Positions 8,710-15,168 of a DNA stretch of 35,848 nucleotides are shown here, one piece after another (within the stretch, counting starts at the first letter, position 1; each line of letters opens with the position of its first letter). The position numbers and the translations under genes are program-made. Source of the DNA: JAAEQG01 sp023133475 (GTDB lineage: Bacteria > Planctomycetota > Phycisphaerae > UBA1845); NCBI GenBank assembly GCA_030631415.1, contig DAOVLE010000022.1, positions 1-35,848 on the forward strand, given 5' to 3'. A model generated the notes under the pieces. It was not told where the DNA came from. It was given only the letters and a program-made list of their open reading frames with translations, and made no database searches.

Positions 8710-8889
8710 TTAGCCCGCATTTCTCACACCGCAGAGAACGCGGAGAACGCAGAGTATTGTTTGGAAAGACGTTACAGCTAACTTAGGACGTGTCGGGTTT
8801 TGACAGTATGTTTATTGTAGGTTCAACGCTAATTGCGGTAACTCCCTACCTCTCAACTCTCTGCGGTCTCTGCGTGCTCCGCGGTGAAA
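8710..8889. repeat. Dispersed repeat with inverted CGCAGAG-rich arms
   Basis: The left arm (CACCGCAGAGAACGCGG, about 8726-8742) and the right arm (CTCTGCGTGCTCCGCGGTG, about 8869-8886) are imperfect inverted repeats. The first 78 bp (8710-8787) recur almost unchanged, inverted, at 34633-34710. No coding potential is seen. Confidence 0.65.
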
Positions 8890-8915
8890 TATCCGGGTTA
8901 GCACCAAGGCCGCTT

Positions 8916-9151
8916 TGCGGCTCATGGCCGCACTTCAAAACTGCTTGTGGCTCACTTTCGGCGCCCAAACCAACTCTTTTTAAATTTGTGGCGGTTCCCG
9001 CCGCACTTCAAAACTGCTTGTGGCTCACTTTCGGCCCCTGGTGAGCCACAAACGGTCTTGTGGCGCACGGCTGCGCCTCAAAGAGCTTTGTGTTGCATGT
9101 TTCGTGATCCGCGCAACACAAGTCGTCTTGAGTCGCATGGATGATCCTCAA
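8916..9151. repeat. Array of about six to seven consecutive hairpins
   Basis: Stems follow one another every 30-45 bp: 8916-8921/8927-8932 (TGCGGC), 8987-8994/8998-9005 (with one G-T pair), 9018-9028/9041-9051 (11 bp, TTGTGGCTCAC), 9058-9067/9072-9081 (one mismatch), 9088-9096/9113-9121 (TTGTGTTGC) and 9128-9132/9147-9151. Most later stems open with TTG(T/A)G and close with C(A/T)CAA. A stretch containing CACTTCAAAACTGCTTGTGG is directly repeated (about 8931-8950 and 9003-9022). It lies directly downstream of the Fic gene and touches its stop codon. Confidence 0.6.
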
Positions 9152-10266
9152 AACGCCTCCTGCCCTTCGGCGATGTTCAGCAACTCTGGAAACACCAGGA
9201 TAGCCGTCCTTCGCCCAGCCGCCTCACGGACGACCCGCAGCAACCCCTCGTCGCGGAGCACCGTCAAAATGCGCCGCGCAGTGTCCTTGGGGATGCCCGC
9301 GGCGGCCACGAAGTCCGACGACGCGAAAATTGGGCGATCAAACAGGAAGTCCAGCGCACGCATCGCGTGTTGCGAATGTGTCTGATCGGCGATCCAGCTC
9401 TTCTTCGTCTCGTACAGATCAAGAATCTGTTTGGCCTTGCGAGTGTTCGATTCCGCCTGGGCGGTGAGCGCGCCCAAAAAGAACACGCACCAACCCGTCC
9501 AGTCGCCGTCGCGCGAGACCGCCAGGAGTCGGTCGTAGTATTCCTCCCGTCGGGCTTCGAGGTAAGCGCTCAGATAGAAGGTCGGCGCTGCCAGCAACTT
9601 GCGTTCAAACAGAAACAGCGGAATGAGCATTCGCCCCAGCCGTCCGTTGCCGTCCAGAAACGGATGCAACGCCTCGAACTCGGCGTGGACAATCGCCAAT
9701 TGCACCAGAACGTCCGGTTCTTTGCTATTGAGATACTTCTCCCAGGCTGACATGCCGCTGGGAAGGTCGCCCGCGCCAATCGGAACGAACCGTGCGGTGT
9801 CCTCCGTGCATCCAGGCAGGCCGATCAAGTTTTGAATCTTGCGGTATTCGCCCGGCGCCTTGCTCTTTCCGCGAACGCCTTGTAGCAATGTCTCGTGTGC
9901 CGAGCGAATCAACCGCCCAGACAAAGGCAACTCCGCCAGCATATCTTTCGCCTGGCGAATCGCTTGGCGATAATTCAACACCTCATAAATGTCAGCGGCC
10001 TTTCGCTCGTCGGTTTCGCCCGGTTCGTCCTTGGCCTCGAACTCCAGAACCTCCGTCATCGTCGCCTGCGTTCCCTCGATGCGGCTCGATAGCACCGCCT
10101 CCTGCGTGGTCAACGGGGAAAGCAGAACCTGCGGATTCGGGATAGCGCTCAGCACGCCGTCGTAACGCGCGAGTGCAGCGCTGGCTGGGCCAAGCAACGG
10201 CACCAGTTGTAGCCAATCCAGGTTCGACGGCGGAAACACGCCGCGATGGTAACGCACAGATGGCAT
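9148..10266 (-). CDS. Fic family protein, class II, self-inhibited
   Basis: At 372 residues it matches chromosomal Fic/DOC proteins that AMPylate target hydroxyls, or act as de-AMPylases. The inhibitory helix motif SSRIEG is N-terminal (60-65), so it belongs to class II. The active-site loop HPFLDGNGRLGR carries catalytic His201, the acidic metal ligand and the GNGR anion nest, all intact. The C-terminal 80 residues look like a winged helix (KDTARRILTVLRDEGLL), which suggests autoregulation or DNA binding. The start ATG 10266 has GGAGGT at 10273-10278 and overlaps the stop of the preceding mini-ORF as TAATG, so translation is probably coupled. The open frame further upstream reads through that mini-ORF and is not part of the gene. 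It is the best preserved gene of the island. Confidence 0.93.
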   Translation of the reverse strand: MPSVRYHRGVFPPSNLDWLQLVPLLGPASAALARYDGVLSAIPNPQVLLSPLTTQEAVLSSRIEGTQATMTEVLEFEAKDEPGETDERKAADIYEVLNYRQAIRQAKDMLAELPLSGRLIRSAHETLLQGVRGKSKAPGEYRKIQNLIGLPGCTEDTARFVPIGAGDLPSGMSAWEKYLNSKEPDVLVQLAIVHAEFEALHPFLDGNGRLGRMLIPLFLFERKLLAAPTFYLSAYLEARREEYYDRLLAVSRDGDWTGWCVFFLGALTAQAESNTRKAKQILDLYETKKSWIADQTHSQHAMRALDFLFDRPIFASSDFVAAAGIPKDTARRILTVLRDEGLLRVVREAAGRRTAILVFPELLNIAEGQEAF

Positions 10267-10385
10267 TAACCCACCTCCACAATCTTCAAGCTCTCGATGC
10301 GCCAGCCACAGCTCCAATACGACGACGGCTCCTCGTACGGGGAGTTGATGATAAGCTGGTCGATCTGGAACTTGCGCTTAGCCAT
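10266..10385 (-). pseudogene. 39-codon chimeric remnant: restriction-like N-terminus joined to another C-terminus
   Basis: It starts with ATG 10385, one base after the stop of the preceding gene, and ends in TAA overlapping the Fic start. The first 25 codons (MAKRKFQIDQ, then INSPYEEPSSYWS) match the remnant at 8537-8680. The last codons (RIESLKIVEVG) match the tail of the ORF ending at 10829 (GIESLKIVEIT). The simplest reading is a large in-frame internal deletion that kept both gene ends and hence the coupling to Fic. It could still be translated. Confidence 0.5.
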
Positions 10386-10386
10386 G

Positions 10387-10803
10387 TTATTCGAAAAGCT
10401 TCTCCGGGAAGTCCTTTCTTGCGACAAGTACTAGATCGCCAAGAGATACCTTTCTGCGGCCTGGGGGGGTTACGAACACTCGGAACTTCCCGCCGGAAAG
10501 CAATGCGACCGTCAGCGTGTATTGATCCTCGATTGCTCCCTTGGCCTTCTTTCGCCTACTCTGCAACTCGATGAACGAGTCGTAAGGGAGGCAACATATC
10601 TCCTCGGCCTCCACGCACACCATGCCCAAGAAGATATGATCGTACTTCTGTTTCATTGCCTTCAAGATTGCCAAGGCTTCCCTGTCGAATTGGAACTGGT
10701 AAAAACTCGTCTGTTTTCCGTCTGAATTCTCGGTACGGTTTGGCCGGCAACGGTATTTTAGGTATACGCCGATGCCATTGTTGACCACATACGCACATTG
10801 CAC
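10387..10803 (-). CDS. Unknown protein, 138 aa, within the defence-type island
   Basis: I do not recognise the family. GTG 10803 is preferred because AGGAGG lies at 10813-10818; ATG 10821 in the same frame is the alternative. The protein looks like a soluble alpha/beta domain: a start CAYVVNNGIGVYLKYRC, a central segment KQKYDHIFLGMVCVEAEEICCLPYDSF and a basic linker QSRRKKAKG before the C-terminal strands. It has four cysteines in two pairs of similar spacing but no CxxC zinc motif. The next mini-ORF starts one base after its TAA, so it belongs to the same transcript. The position among restriction-like remnants suggests an accessory nuclease-system protein, by association only. Confidence 0.55.
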   Translation of the reverse strand: MQCAYVVNNGIGVYLKYRCRPNRTENSDGKQTSFYQFQFDREALAILKAMKQKYDHIFLGMVCVEAEEICCLPYDSFIELQSRRKKAKGAIEDQYTLTVALLSGGKFRVFVTPPGRRKVSLGDLVLVARKDFPEKLFE

Positions 10804-10828
10804 AGTCCTGTCCTCCTTCATGAAGCCA

Positions 10829-11356
10829 TTAGGTAATCTCCACAATCTTCAAGCTCTCAATCCCCCGGTCGTCGATGATTTTGACGGTCACCCGCTTGTG
10901 GTCGCCCGGATCGAACGGGAGCGAGACGGTGCCTCGATACGCCTCGATCAGTTCCTCGTCGATCTGAAACTTGCGTTTGGCCATGTCTCGCGTCCGATCC
11001 GGCCCACCCGTGTTATTGTCTTCTATCGAGTCGATCCCAGATGGGCAGGCATGAATCGAAAAGGTCGAGGGTAGTGCCCGAAGGATTGTCCGTGGAAGCG
11101 TTCCGCCTGCGAAGGATCGGCATGCTTTACTCATGCTGCCGTGCTCGAACGAGCGTGCCAGGAAGTCTCGATACGGACGGCGATCGTTGGACGTTCCCAA
11201 GGTTACACGCGTGGCCTGGTCGATCGGATAGTGAAACAAAGCATAGTAGGCCGAAGAAACCGTGCGACGCAGGTTGCCCTGCCGCGGACGCTTCGGGTCC
11301 AGCCGGGCCAGACGACGAGCCTGACTCAGCAATTGATGGTGGAGCAGATCGGCCAT
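10829..11356 (-). pseudogene. Truncated HEPN-like gene fused in frame to a restriction-system tail
   Basis: It starts at ATG 11356 (MADLLHHQLL; GAGGAG eight bases upstream), sharing one base with the stop of the preceding gene (TGATG). The first ~85 residues resemble HEPN-type helical proteins: LLSQARRLA, RRTVSSAYYALFH, then RSFEHGSMSKACRSFAGG. After that the homologous character is lost (about residues 90-123). From 10985 the frame continues into MAKRKFQIDEE ... RVTVKIIDDRGIESLKIVEIT, ending TAA 10829-10831. The latter part shares its first nine residues with the remnants at 10385 and 8680 and its tail with the 10266 remnant. It could be expressed as one chimera or as two ORFs. I judge both halves decayed. 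Confidence 0.5.
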
Positions 11357-11649
11357 CAGCAATCTCCTCTCGAAGCCTTGAACTCGCACTCCCGCACAAA
11401 AGAGAAGTAGGGAAAAAGTCGGATGCCGTGCTCGGTCAGACTGTTCATGATCGCCTGTTTGATGGCTTGGATGGGCGCGGTTTCGATCTGTTTGTCCGTC
11501 GTCGCGTCGTCAAAGGAAACCCAGATTCTCAGGGCCTCCTCGCCGACAGAATCTTCGTAAGGCTCGCCCAGAAGCGCAACGACAAGCGGTTCTCTCGGTA
11601 GATTCGCTTTTGCCGCCTCGATAGCCTTCTCCAGTTTGTCATCGTTCAT
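11356..11649 (-). CDS. Small acidic partner gene of the HEPN-like protein, 97 aa
   Basis: Start ATG 11649 has a good GGAGG about seven bases upstream. The protein begins with a helix (DDKLEKAIEAAKANLP), then strands (LVVALLGEPYEDSVGEEALRIWVSFDD), an acidic stretch (DDATTDKQIETAP), a helix (IKQAIMNSLTEHG) and a final aromatic strand (IRLFPYFSFV). I recall similar small proteins encoded just upstream of HEPN-like genes, but cannot name the family. The overlapping TGATG with the next gene indicates strict coupling. A toxin-antitoxin-like pair, with this as antitoxin, is inference from layout and size. Confidence 0.6.
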   Translation of the reverse strand: MNDDKLEKAIEAAKANLPREPLVVALLGEPYEDSVGEEALRIWVSFDDATTDKQIETAPIQAIKQAIMNSLTEHGIRLFPYFSFVRECEFKASRGDC

Positions 11650-11686
11650 GATTCGCCTCCAGAACGCTAGTTCGCTTTCGTGTGGA

Positions 11687-11861
11687 TTATAGCAGGCCCG
11701 CGATGTTCGCTGGTATCGACACCGCCGCCCGACGCATCTGAGACGTAAGCCCGTAACGCTCCTCCTTCGGAAACAGCCGCGAAAAATCGTAGATCGCCTT
11801 GGTCAAGCCCATTGATTTCTGCCACACGATCAAGTCCCGATAGCTTCTTACAGAGCTCATA
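11687..11861 (-). pseudogene. Truncated four-helix-bundle (S23/IVP-type) protein
   Basis: The frame from ATG 11861 reads SYRDLIVWQKSMGLTKAIYDF, then FPKEERYGLTSQMRRAAVSIP, then ANIAGLL and a stop. This is the first half of the four-helix bundle family related to 23S rRNA intervening-sequence proteins, normally about 115-125 residues with the continuation NIAEGxxR. Here the third and fourth helices are missing after 57 residues, and the ribosome binding site of the next gene follows almost at once. It looks like a deletion joining this gene to the 11649 gene. Confidence 0.65.
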
Positions 11862-11898
11862 AGACGCAAGCATCCTTTTGCTACTATCCACATATCCA

Positions 11899-11935
11899 CT
11901 AACCACTGTTTGCTAACCACTGTTCACTAACCACT
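11899..11935. repeat. Short tandem repeat of CTAACCACTGTT
   Basis: Three imperfect copies of a 12-15 bp unit (CTAACCACTGTTTG, CTAACCACTGTTCA, CTAACCACT) lie just upstream of the truncated four-helix-bundle gene. I recall similar GTGGTTAGT tracts in front of such genes in other genomes. Confidence 0.5.
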
Positions 11936-12233
11936 CGTTGCTGGCCCGCTTCTTGCCCGTCCTTTTCTTCTTGGCTCCGCGTTTCGCCATTGCCAAGCAG
12001 CTCTTTTTTGCCCATTTTCACTCGCCGACACGGCTCCCGGACAGCCCGCCACGGCGACCGTCCCGGGACTGGACATCATGCAGCAGAAGCAGCCATTCAA
12101 CAAGCGCGGATTTCGCAATCATGCCCTATTGCGACCGGAGACAATCTCGATTGTAGTAGTGGGGCACTATACGCCGGCAGAGTTGTGGTCTGTGCCGGCT
12201 GTGTCGGTTTCCGCGGGTTGAGGGTGTAGCACG
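11913..12233. other. Gene-poor stretch, with one possible gene-start remnant
   Basis: On the minus strand ATG 11990 opens a 25-codon frame (MAKRGAKKKRTGKKRASNEW...) that runs into the tandem repeat and stops at 11913-11915. It looks like the basic N-terminus of a lost gene but is too short to assign. From 11991 to 12233 I see no convincing gene. A TATACG at 12168 has no good -35 partner. Confidence 0.3.
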
Positions 12234-13799
12234 GTGTTGGTGGTTGCGACGTTGTGGTGGATTTTGTTTTTTGCAGCCGTGGGTCTGGCCATCGGCAGCT
12301 ACCTCAACGTTGTGATCTACCGCCTTCCGCGTGGGATATCGACGATCTCCCCGCGATGGTCTTTCTGCCCCCGGTGCGACTCGCGGATTCGCTGGTACGA
12401 CAACCTGCCGGTGTTGAGCTACCTGTGGTTGGGCGGTCGGTGTCGGGCGTGTAGTGGGCGGATATCAGCCCGCTATCCGGCTGTGGAACTGCTGATGGGC
12501 ACGCTCACTCTGGTTGCCTTTGACGTCTTCTGCGTGACCGGGTTGCGGACCGGATCGCCCGGCACAAGTATGGGGTTGGGCGACCAGCTTTGCTGCGATT
12601 GGCCTATTATTCTGGCCCATGTGATCCTGTTCGGCTGCCTGTTGGCCATGTCGGCAATCGACCTGGAGCACTACTTCATCGATATTCGCTTCACCGGTTT
12701 TGCGATTCTAGCGGGTGTTGTGCTCCATGTGGTGTGGTCTCAGTCGAGCTGGAGTTGGGTGGCGACGGTGGGCAGTGTCTGGCACCGTCCGGGGCCGACC
12801 GCCGGCATGGTCAGCCTGGCGGTGTCCCTTGCGGCTTTGCTGACGTGGCTGGTGATACATCTGCTTGCCCCGCCCCTCGACGAAGAAATCCCTGCCGGAG
12901 CGAACCCCAAGGCGGCTGACTCGTCTGACAGCGGCGAGCCCCGTAGGGTGGGTGAAGCTTCGCGGAGCGAAGCGGAACCCACCGCACCGGTTGGTGGGTT
13001 CCACCTCGCTCCGCGAGGTTCCACCCACCCTACATCCGACTCAGGCCACAGTATATCGGTGGCGGCTTGGCTGGTGGCGCTGACGTTTCTCATCGTCATG
13101 GTATCCACGGCAGTGGATGCCCTCTCTGCCGAATCCAGGTTGTTTCCCTCCTGGCGGTTGTTGGTGCCGATTGCTATCTGCTTCGTGCTGATCATCGGGG
13201 CAAGTGTGCCCAAACGCGATTCGGATATCGAGATTGTCGAGGCGATCGAGGCGGAACGCTACTCTGCTCGGAAGGTGGCTTTGCAGGAGTTGCTGTTGCT
13301 GGCTCCAGCCGTTGTGGCGGGGATGGTGGTGGCGTGGTTTTGTTTCCGTAGTGAGCCCTTTGAGAGTTGGTGTGACGCAGCGTTAGGGTGGCAGCCGTGG
13401 GGCACGTGGCGCCCGATCGCGGGTTTGGCGACGGCGGCGATGGGATGGGTTATTGGTGGTGGCCTGGGTTGGGCGGTGCGGATTGGGTTTACGCTGCTTT
13501 TCGGTCGCGAGGCCTTTGGGACAGGTGATATTCATCTGATGGCGGCGACAGGGTGTGTGGCGGGTTGGCCTGTGGTGGTGATGGGGTTCGTGCTGACCAG
13601 TTTTCTGGCGCTGGCGGGCTGGCTGGTGACGCTACCATTCAAACAGACCCGGGCAATTCCACTGGTGCCGTGGTTGTCGCTGGCGTTTCTGATCGTGATC
13701 GTGTTTTACAGCCTGTTGCTGGAGTTCGGCCCGGTGCAGAACACGGTCTTTTTGTTCAAGACCCTTGTCTCGGGAAAACTCCCCGGCATGGCATATTGA
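12234..13799 (+). CDS. Prepilin peptidase (A24 family) with an expanded loop
   Basis: This bifunctional membrane enzyme cleaves and N-methylates type IV prepilins or type II secretion pseudopilins. The N-terminal domain carries GSYLNVVIYRLP and two CxxC zinc pairs (Cys45/48 and Cys70/73). The two catalytic aspartates are in SAIDLEHYFID (Asp143) and FGTGDIHLMAATG (Asp432). Several hydrophobic segments span the rest. At 521 residues it is about twice the usual length, mostly through a long region between the aspartates (about 200-380). Residues 237-267 of that region are encoded by a complete palindromic repeat read in frame. Start GTG 12234 has GAGGGTG upstream. The LapA-like gene follows nine bases after the stop. 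Confidence 0.9.
   Translation: MLVVATLWWILFFAAVGLAIGSYLNVVIYRLPRGISTISPRWSFCPRCDSRIRWYDNLPVLSYLWLGGRCRACSGRISARYPAVELLMGTLTLVAFDVFCVTGLRTGSPGTSMGLGDQLCCDWPIILAHVILFGCLLAMSAIDLEHYFIDIRFTGFAILAGVVLHVVWSQSSWSWVATVGSVWHRPGPTAGMVSLAVSLAALLTWLVIHLLAPPLDEEIPAGANPKAADSSDSGEPRRVGEASRSEAEPTAPVGGFHLAPRGSTHPTSDSGHSISVAAWLVALTFLIVMVSTAVDALSAESRLFPSWRLLVPIAICFVLIIGASVPKRDSDIEIVEAIEAERYSARKVALQELLLLAPAVVAGMVVAWFCFRSEPFESWCDAALGWQPWGTWRPIAGLATAAMGWVIGGGLGWAVRIGFTLLFGREAFGTGDIHLMAATGCVAGWPVVVMGFVLTSFLALAGWLVTLPFKQTRAIPLVPWLSLAFLIVIVFYSLLLEFGPVQNTVFLFKTLVSGKLPGMAY
12943..13033. mobile_element. 91-bp palindromic repeat inserted in frame in the prepilin peptidase
   Basis: It runs from GTAGGGTGGGTGAAGCTTCG to GGTTCCACCCACCCTAC and has the same length and structure as intergenic copies at 16209-16299 and 20877-20967. 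The host frame stays open. Codon 12975-12977 is GAA, where the copies at 16209 and 22289 carry TAA in the equivalent frame. Confidence 0.85.
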
Positions 13800-13808
13800 G
13801 GTGAGCAG

Positions 13809-14174
13809 ATGCGTCTTGCATTTGGGCGGATTAAGGTCTATTCTAAACTGACGTTAATTGTGCTGGTCATGATAGCGATTGGCGTGGTGCTATGGAAGAA
13901 CCGGGACCACCAGGTCAATATCTGGTTCTTCGGGCTGGTGCATAAAGAGACATCGATAAATGTTATCTGGGTGATGCTGTATACCGCGCTGGGGGCGCTG
14001 GTTTCGTATTGGGTTCTCTCGCTGGTTCGGGGTCTGTGGAAGGACGTGCGGAAAGCTGCCAATGAATCTGCATTGCGGGAAAAGGAGAAGCGGCAGCAAG
14101 AGCGGGCTAAAGAGCTTCAAGAGCAAGAGAAACGAATCGACGCCAAGCTTAAAAAGGCTATCTCGGATAAGTGA
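13809..14174 (+). CDS. LapA-like inner-membrane protein with coiled-coil tail
   Basis: The protein has 121 residues. Two hydrophobic segments (about 13-30, LTLIVLVMIAIGVVLW, and about 48-70, VIWVMLYTALGALVSYWVL) flank a short stretch NRDHQVNIWFFG. That resembles the LapA domain (DUF1049), where QNxxxVxVxFxFW lies between two helices. The C-terminus (about 80-121) is a highly charged Arg/Glu/Gln/Lys coiled coil in the cytoplasm. ATG 13809 has GAGGTGAG immediately upstream and follows the prepilin peptidase stop by nine bases, so the two are cotranscribed. The function in this operon is unknown; a membrane scaffold is plausible. Confidence 0.7.
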   Translation: MRLAFGRIKVYSKLTLIVLVMIAIGVVLWKNRDHQVNIWFFGLVHKETSINVIWVMLYTALGALVSYWVLSLVRGLWKDVRKAANESALREKEKRQQERAKELQEQEKRIDAKLKKAISDK

Positions 14175-14236
14175 GCAGGGAATGATTACCTTGGTGATCG
14201 GGTCAACCGATCCTCGTTACACAGGGAGACGCTGGC

Positions 14237-14914
14237 ATGAAGGCAAGTGAATTAGCCGGTCGAGTGGTGGTGGTTTGCATGGTTCTGATGGTGTTGACTG
14301 GTGGTTGCGGCCCGGACCCCAAGGAACGGATCAAGATGCTGGAAGACAACAACCAGTCCCTTACCAATGAGTTAAGCCGGTTGCAAAACGATGCGGCTCA
14401 ATTGCGTGGCGAGCGTGATGCTTGTCGGCAGGACTTGGCTACGGCTCGCGGGGAGGCTTCGACTTTACGCGGGCAATTGGCTGCTCAGCCCCAATCGGAC
14501 GTTCCCGAAGGCTGGACCGCCGTGCCCGGTGGGGCGATGATTGCCATCGAGGGGTGGGCTTTGTTCGCCTCCGGCAAGACCGCCATCCAGAAAGGTTCCA
14601 AGCGTATCCTCGACATTGTCGTGGACACGCTGCAACGCAGGTATCCACAAAAGGACGTTCTCGTGTTTGGCCACACCGACAATATACCCATCAAAGTGAG
14701 CGGTTGGCATGACAACTGGGAATTGAGTTCTCAGCGGGCATTGTCGGTGGTGAGGTACATGGCTTCTTGCGGTGTGAGCCCCAAGCGGCTGGTGGCGTGT
14801 GGTTGTGGGGAATTTCGGCCTCTCTTCCTCAACGATTCGTCCAAGCATCGGCAAAAGAACCGCCGCGTGGAAATCTTCGTGCTCGACCCTCAGCCGCGAA
14901 CCGGCATCAAGTAG
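14237..14914 (+). CDS. OmpA-family peptidoglycan-binding lipoprotein
   Basis: The protein has 225 residues. The signal peptide ends in a lipobox LTGGC (Cys near residue 24), so it is a predicted lipoprotein. Residues 30-85 form a coiled coil (MLEDNNQSLTNELSRLQND, then further heptads), as in Pal- and MotB-like proteins with a spacer. The C-terminal OmpA domain (about 98-215) carries FGHTDNIPI, WELSSQRALSVVRYM and the peptidoglycan-contact motif NRRVEIFV. It probably tethers the envelope to peptidoglycan. RBS AGGGAG precedes ATG 14237. The stop TAG (14912-14914) lies inside the GTAG start of a palindromic element, so the element now supplies it. Confidence 0.92.
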   Translation: MKASELAGRVVVVCMVLMVLTGGCGPDPKERIKMLEDNNQSLTNELSRLQNDAAQLRGERDACRQDLATARGEASTLRGQLAAQPQSDVPEGWTAVPGGAMIAIEGWALFASGKTAIQKGSKRILDIVVDTLQRRYPQKDVLVFGHTDNIPIKVSGWHDNWELSSQRALSVVRYMASCGVSPKRLVACGCGEFRPLFLNDSSKHRQKNRRVEIFVLDPQPRTGIK

Positions 14915-15154
14915 GGCGTGTTCCACCCGCCTTGTGGAGTCGGGTGGCCCACCACTTTAGGGACTGTCGGTTTAGTTGTTCGGAGCGACCCCCAATGTAG
15001 CGTCACCCCTTGTGGGTGACGAGAAACGAGGGGGCGCCGCCCACAAGGGGCGACGCTACAGACTAAATCGACAGCCCCTTTAGCGGTGGGGGACACGAAT
15101 AGTTCATCCAAGCACCGTTATATCCCGTGCGATGGCGGGTGGAACCCGCCCTAC
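14911..15154. mobile_element. Four-layer nested palindromic element
   Basis: The outer arms are GTAGGGCGTGTTCCACCC (14911) and GGCGGGTGGAACCCGCCCTAC-type (ending 15154). Next comes the GGGTGGCCCACC...CTTTAG element (from 14942), resuming at CTTTAGCGGTGGGGGACACG (15078). Between the two CTTTAG copies sits a 117-bp insert (14961-15077) whose own ends pair (ACTGTCGGTTTAGT, about 14963-14976, with ACTAAATCGACAG, 15062-15074). Inside that is a 20-bp stem, GTAGCGTCACCCCTTGTGGG (14997-15016) with CCCACAAGGGGCGACGCTAC (15040-15059), with one mismatch. CTTTAG at 14955-14960 and 15078-15083 looks like a 6-bp target duplication. Confidence 0.8.
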
Positions 15155-15168
15155 GTGGCAGTGTTGCT

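Noticed and set aside
8916..9151. CRISPR or integron attC array
   Set aside because: There is no constant repeat with unique spacers, and the stems lack the attC R/L box layout and gene cassettes.
11041..11601. 186-codon plus-strand frame over the HEPN region
   Set aside because: Antisense to the two coupled minus-strand genes, with no protein features.
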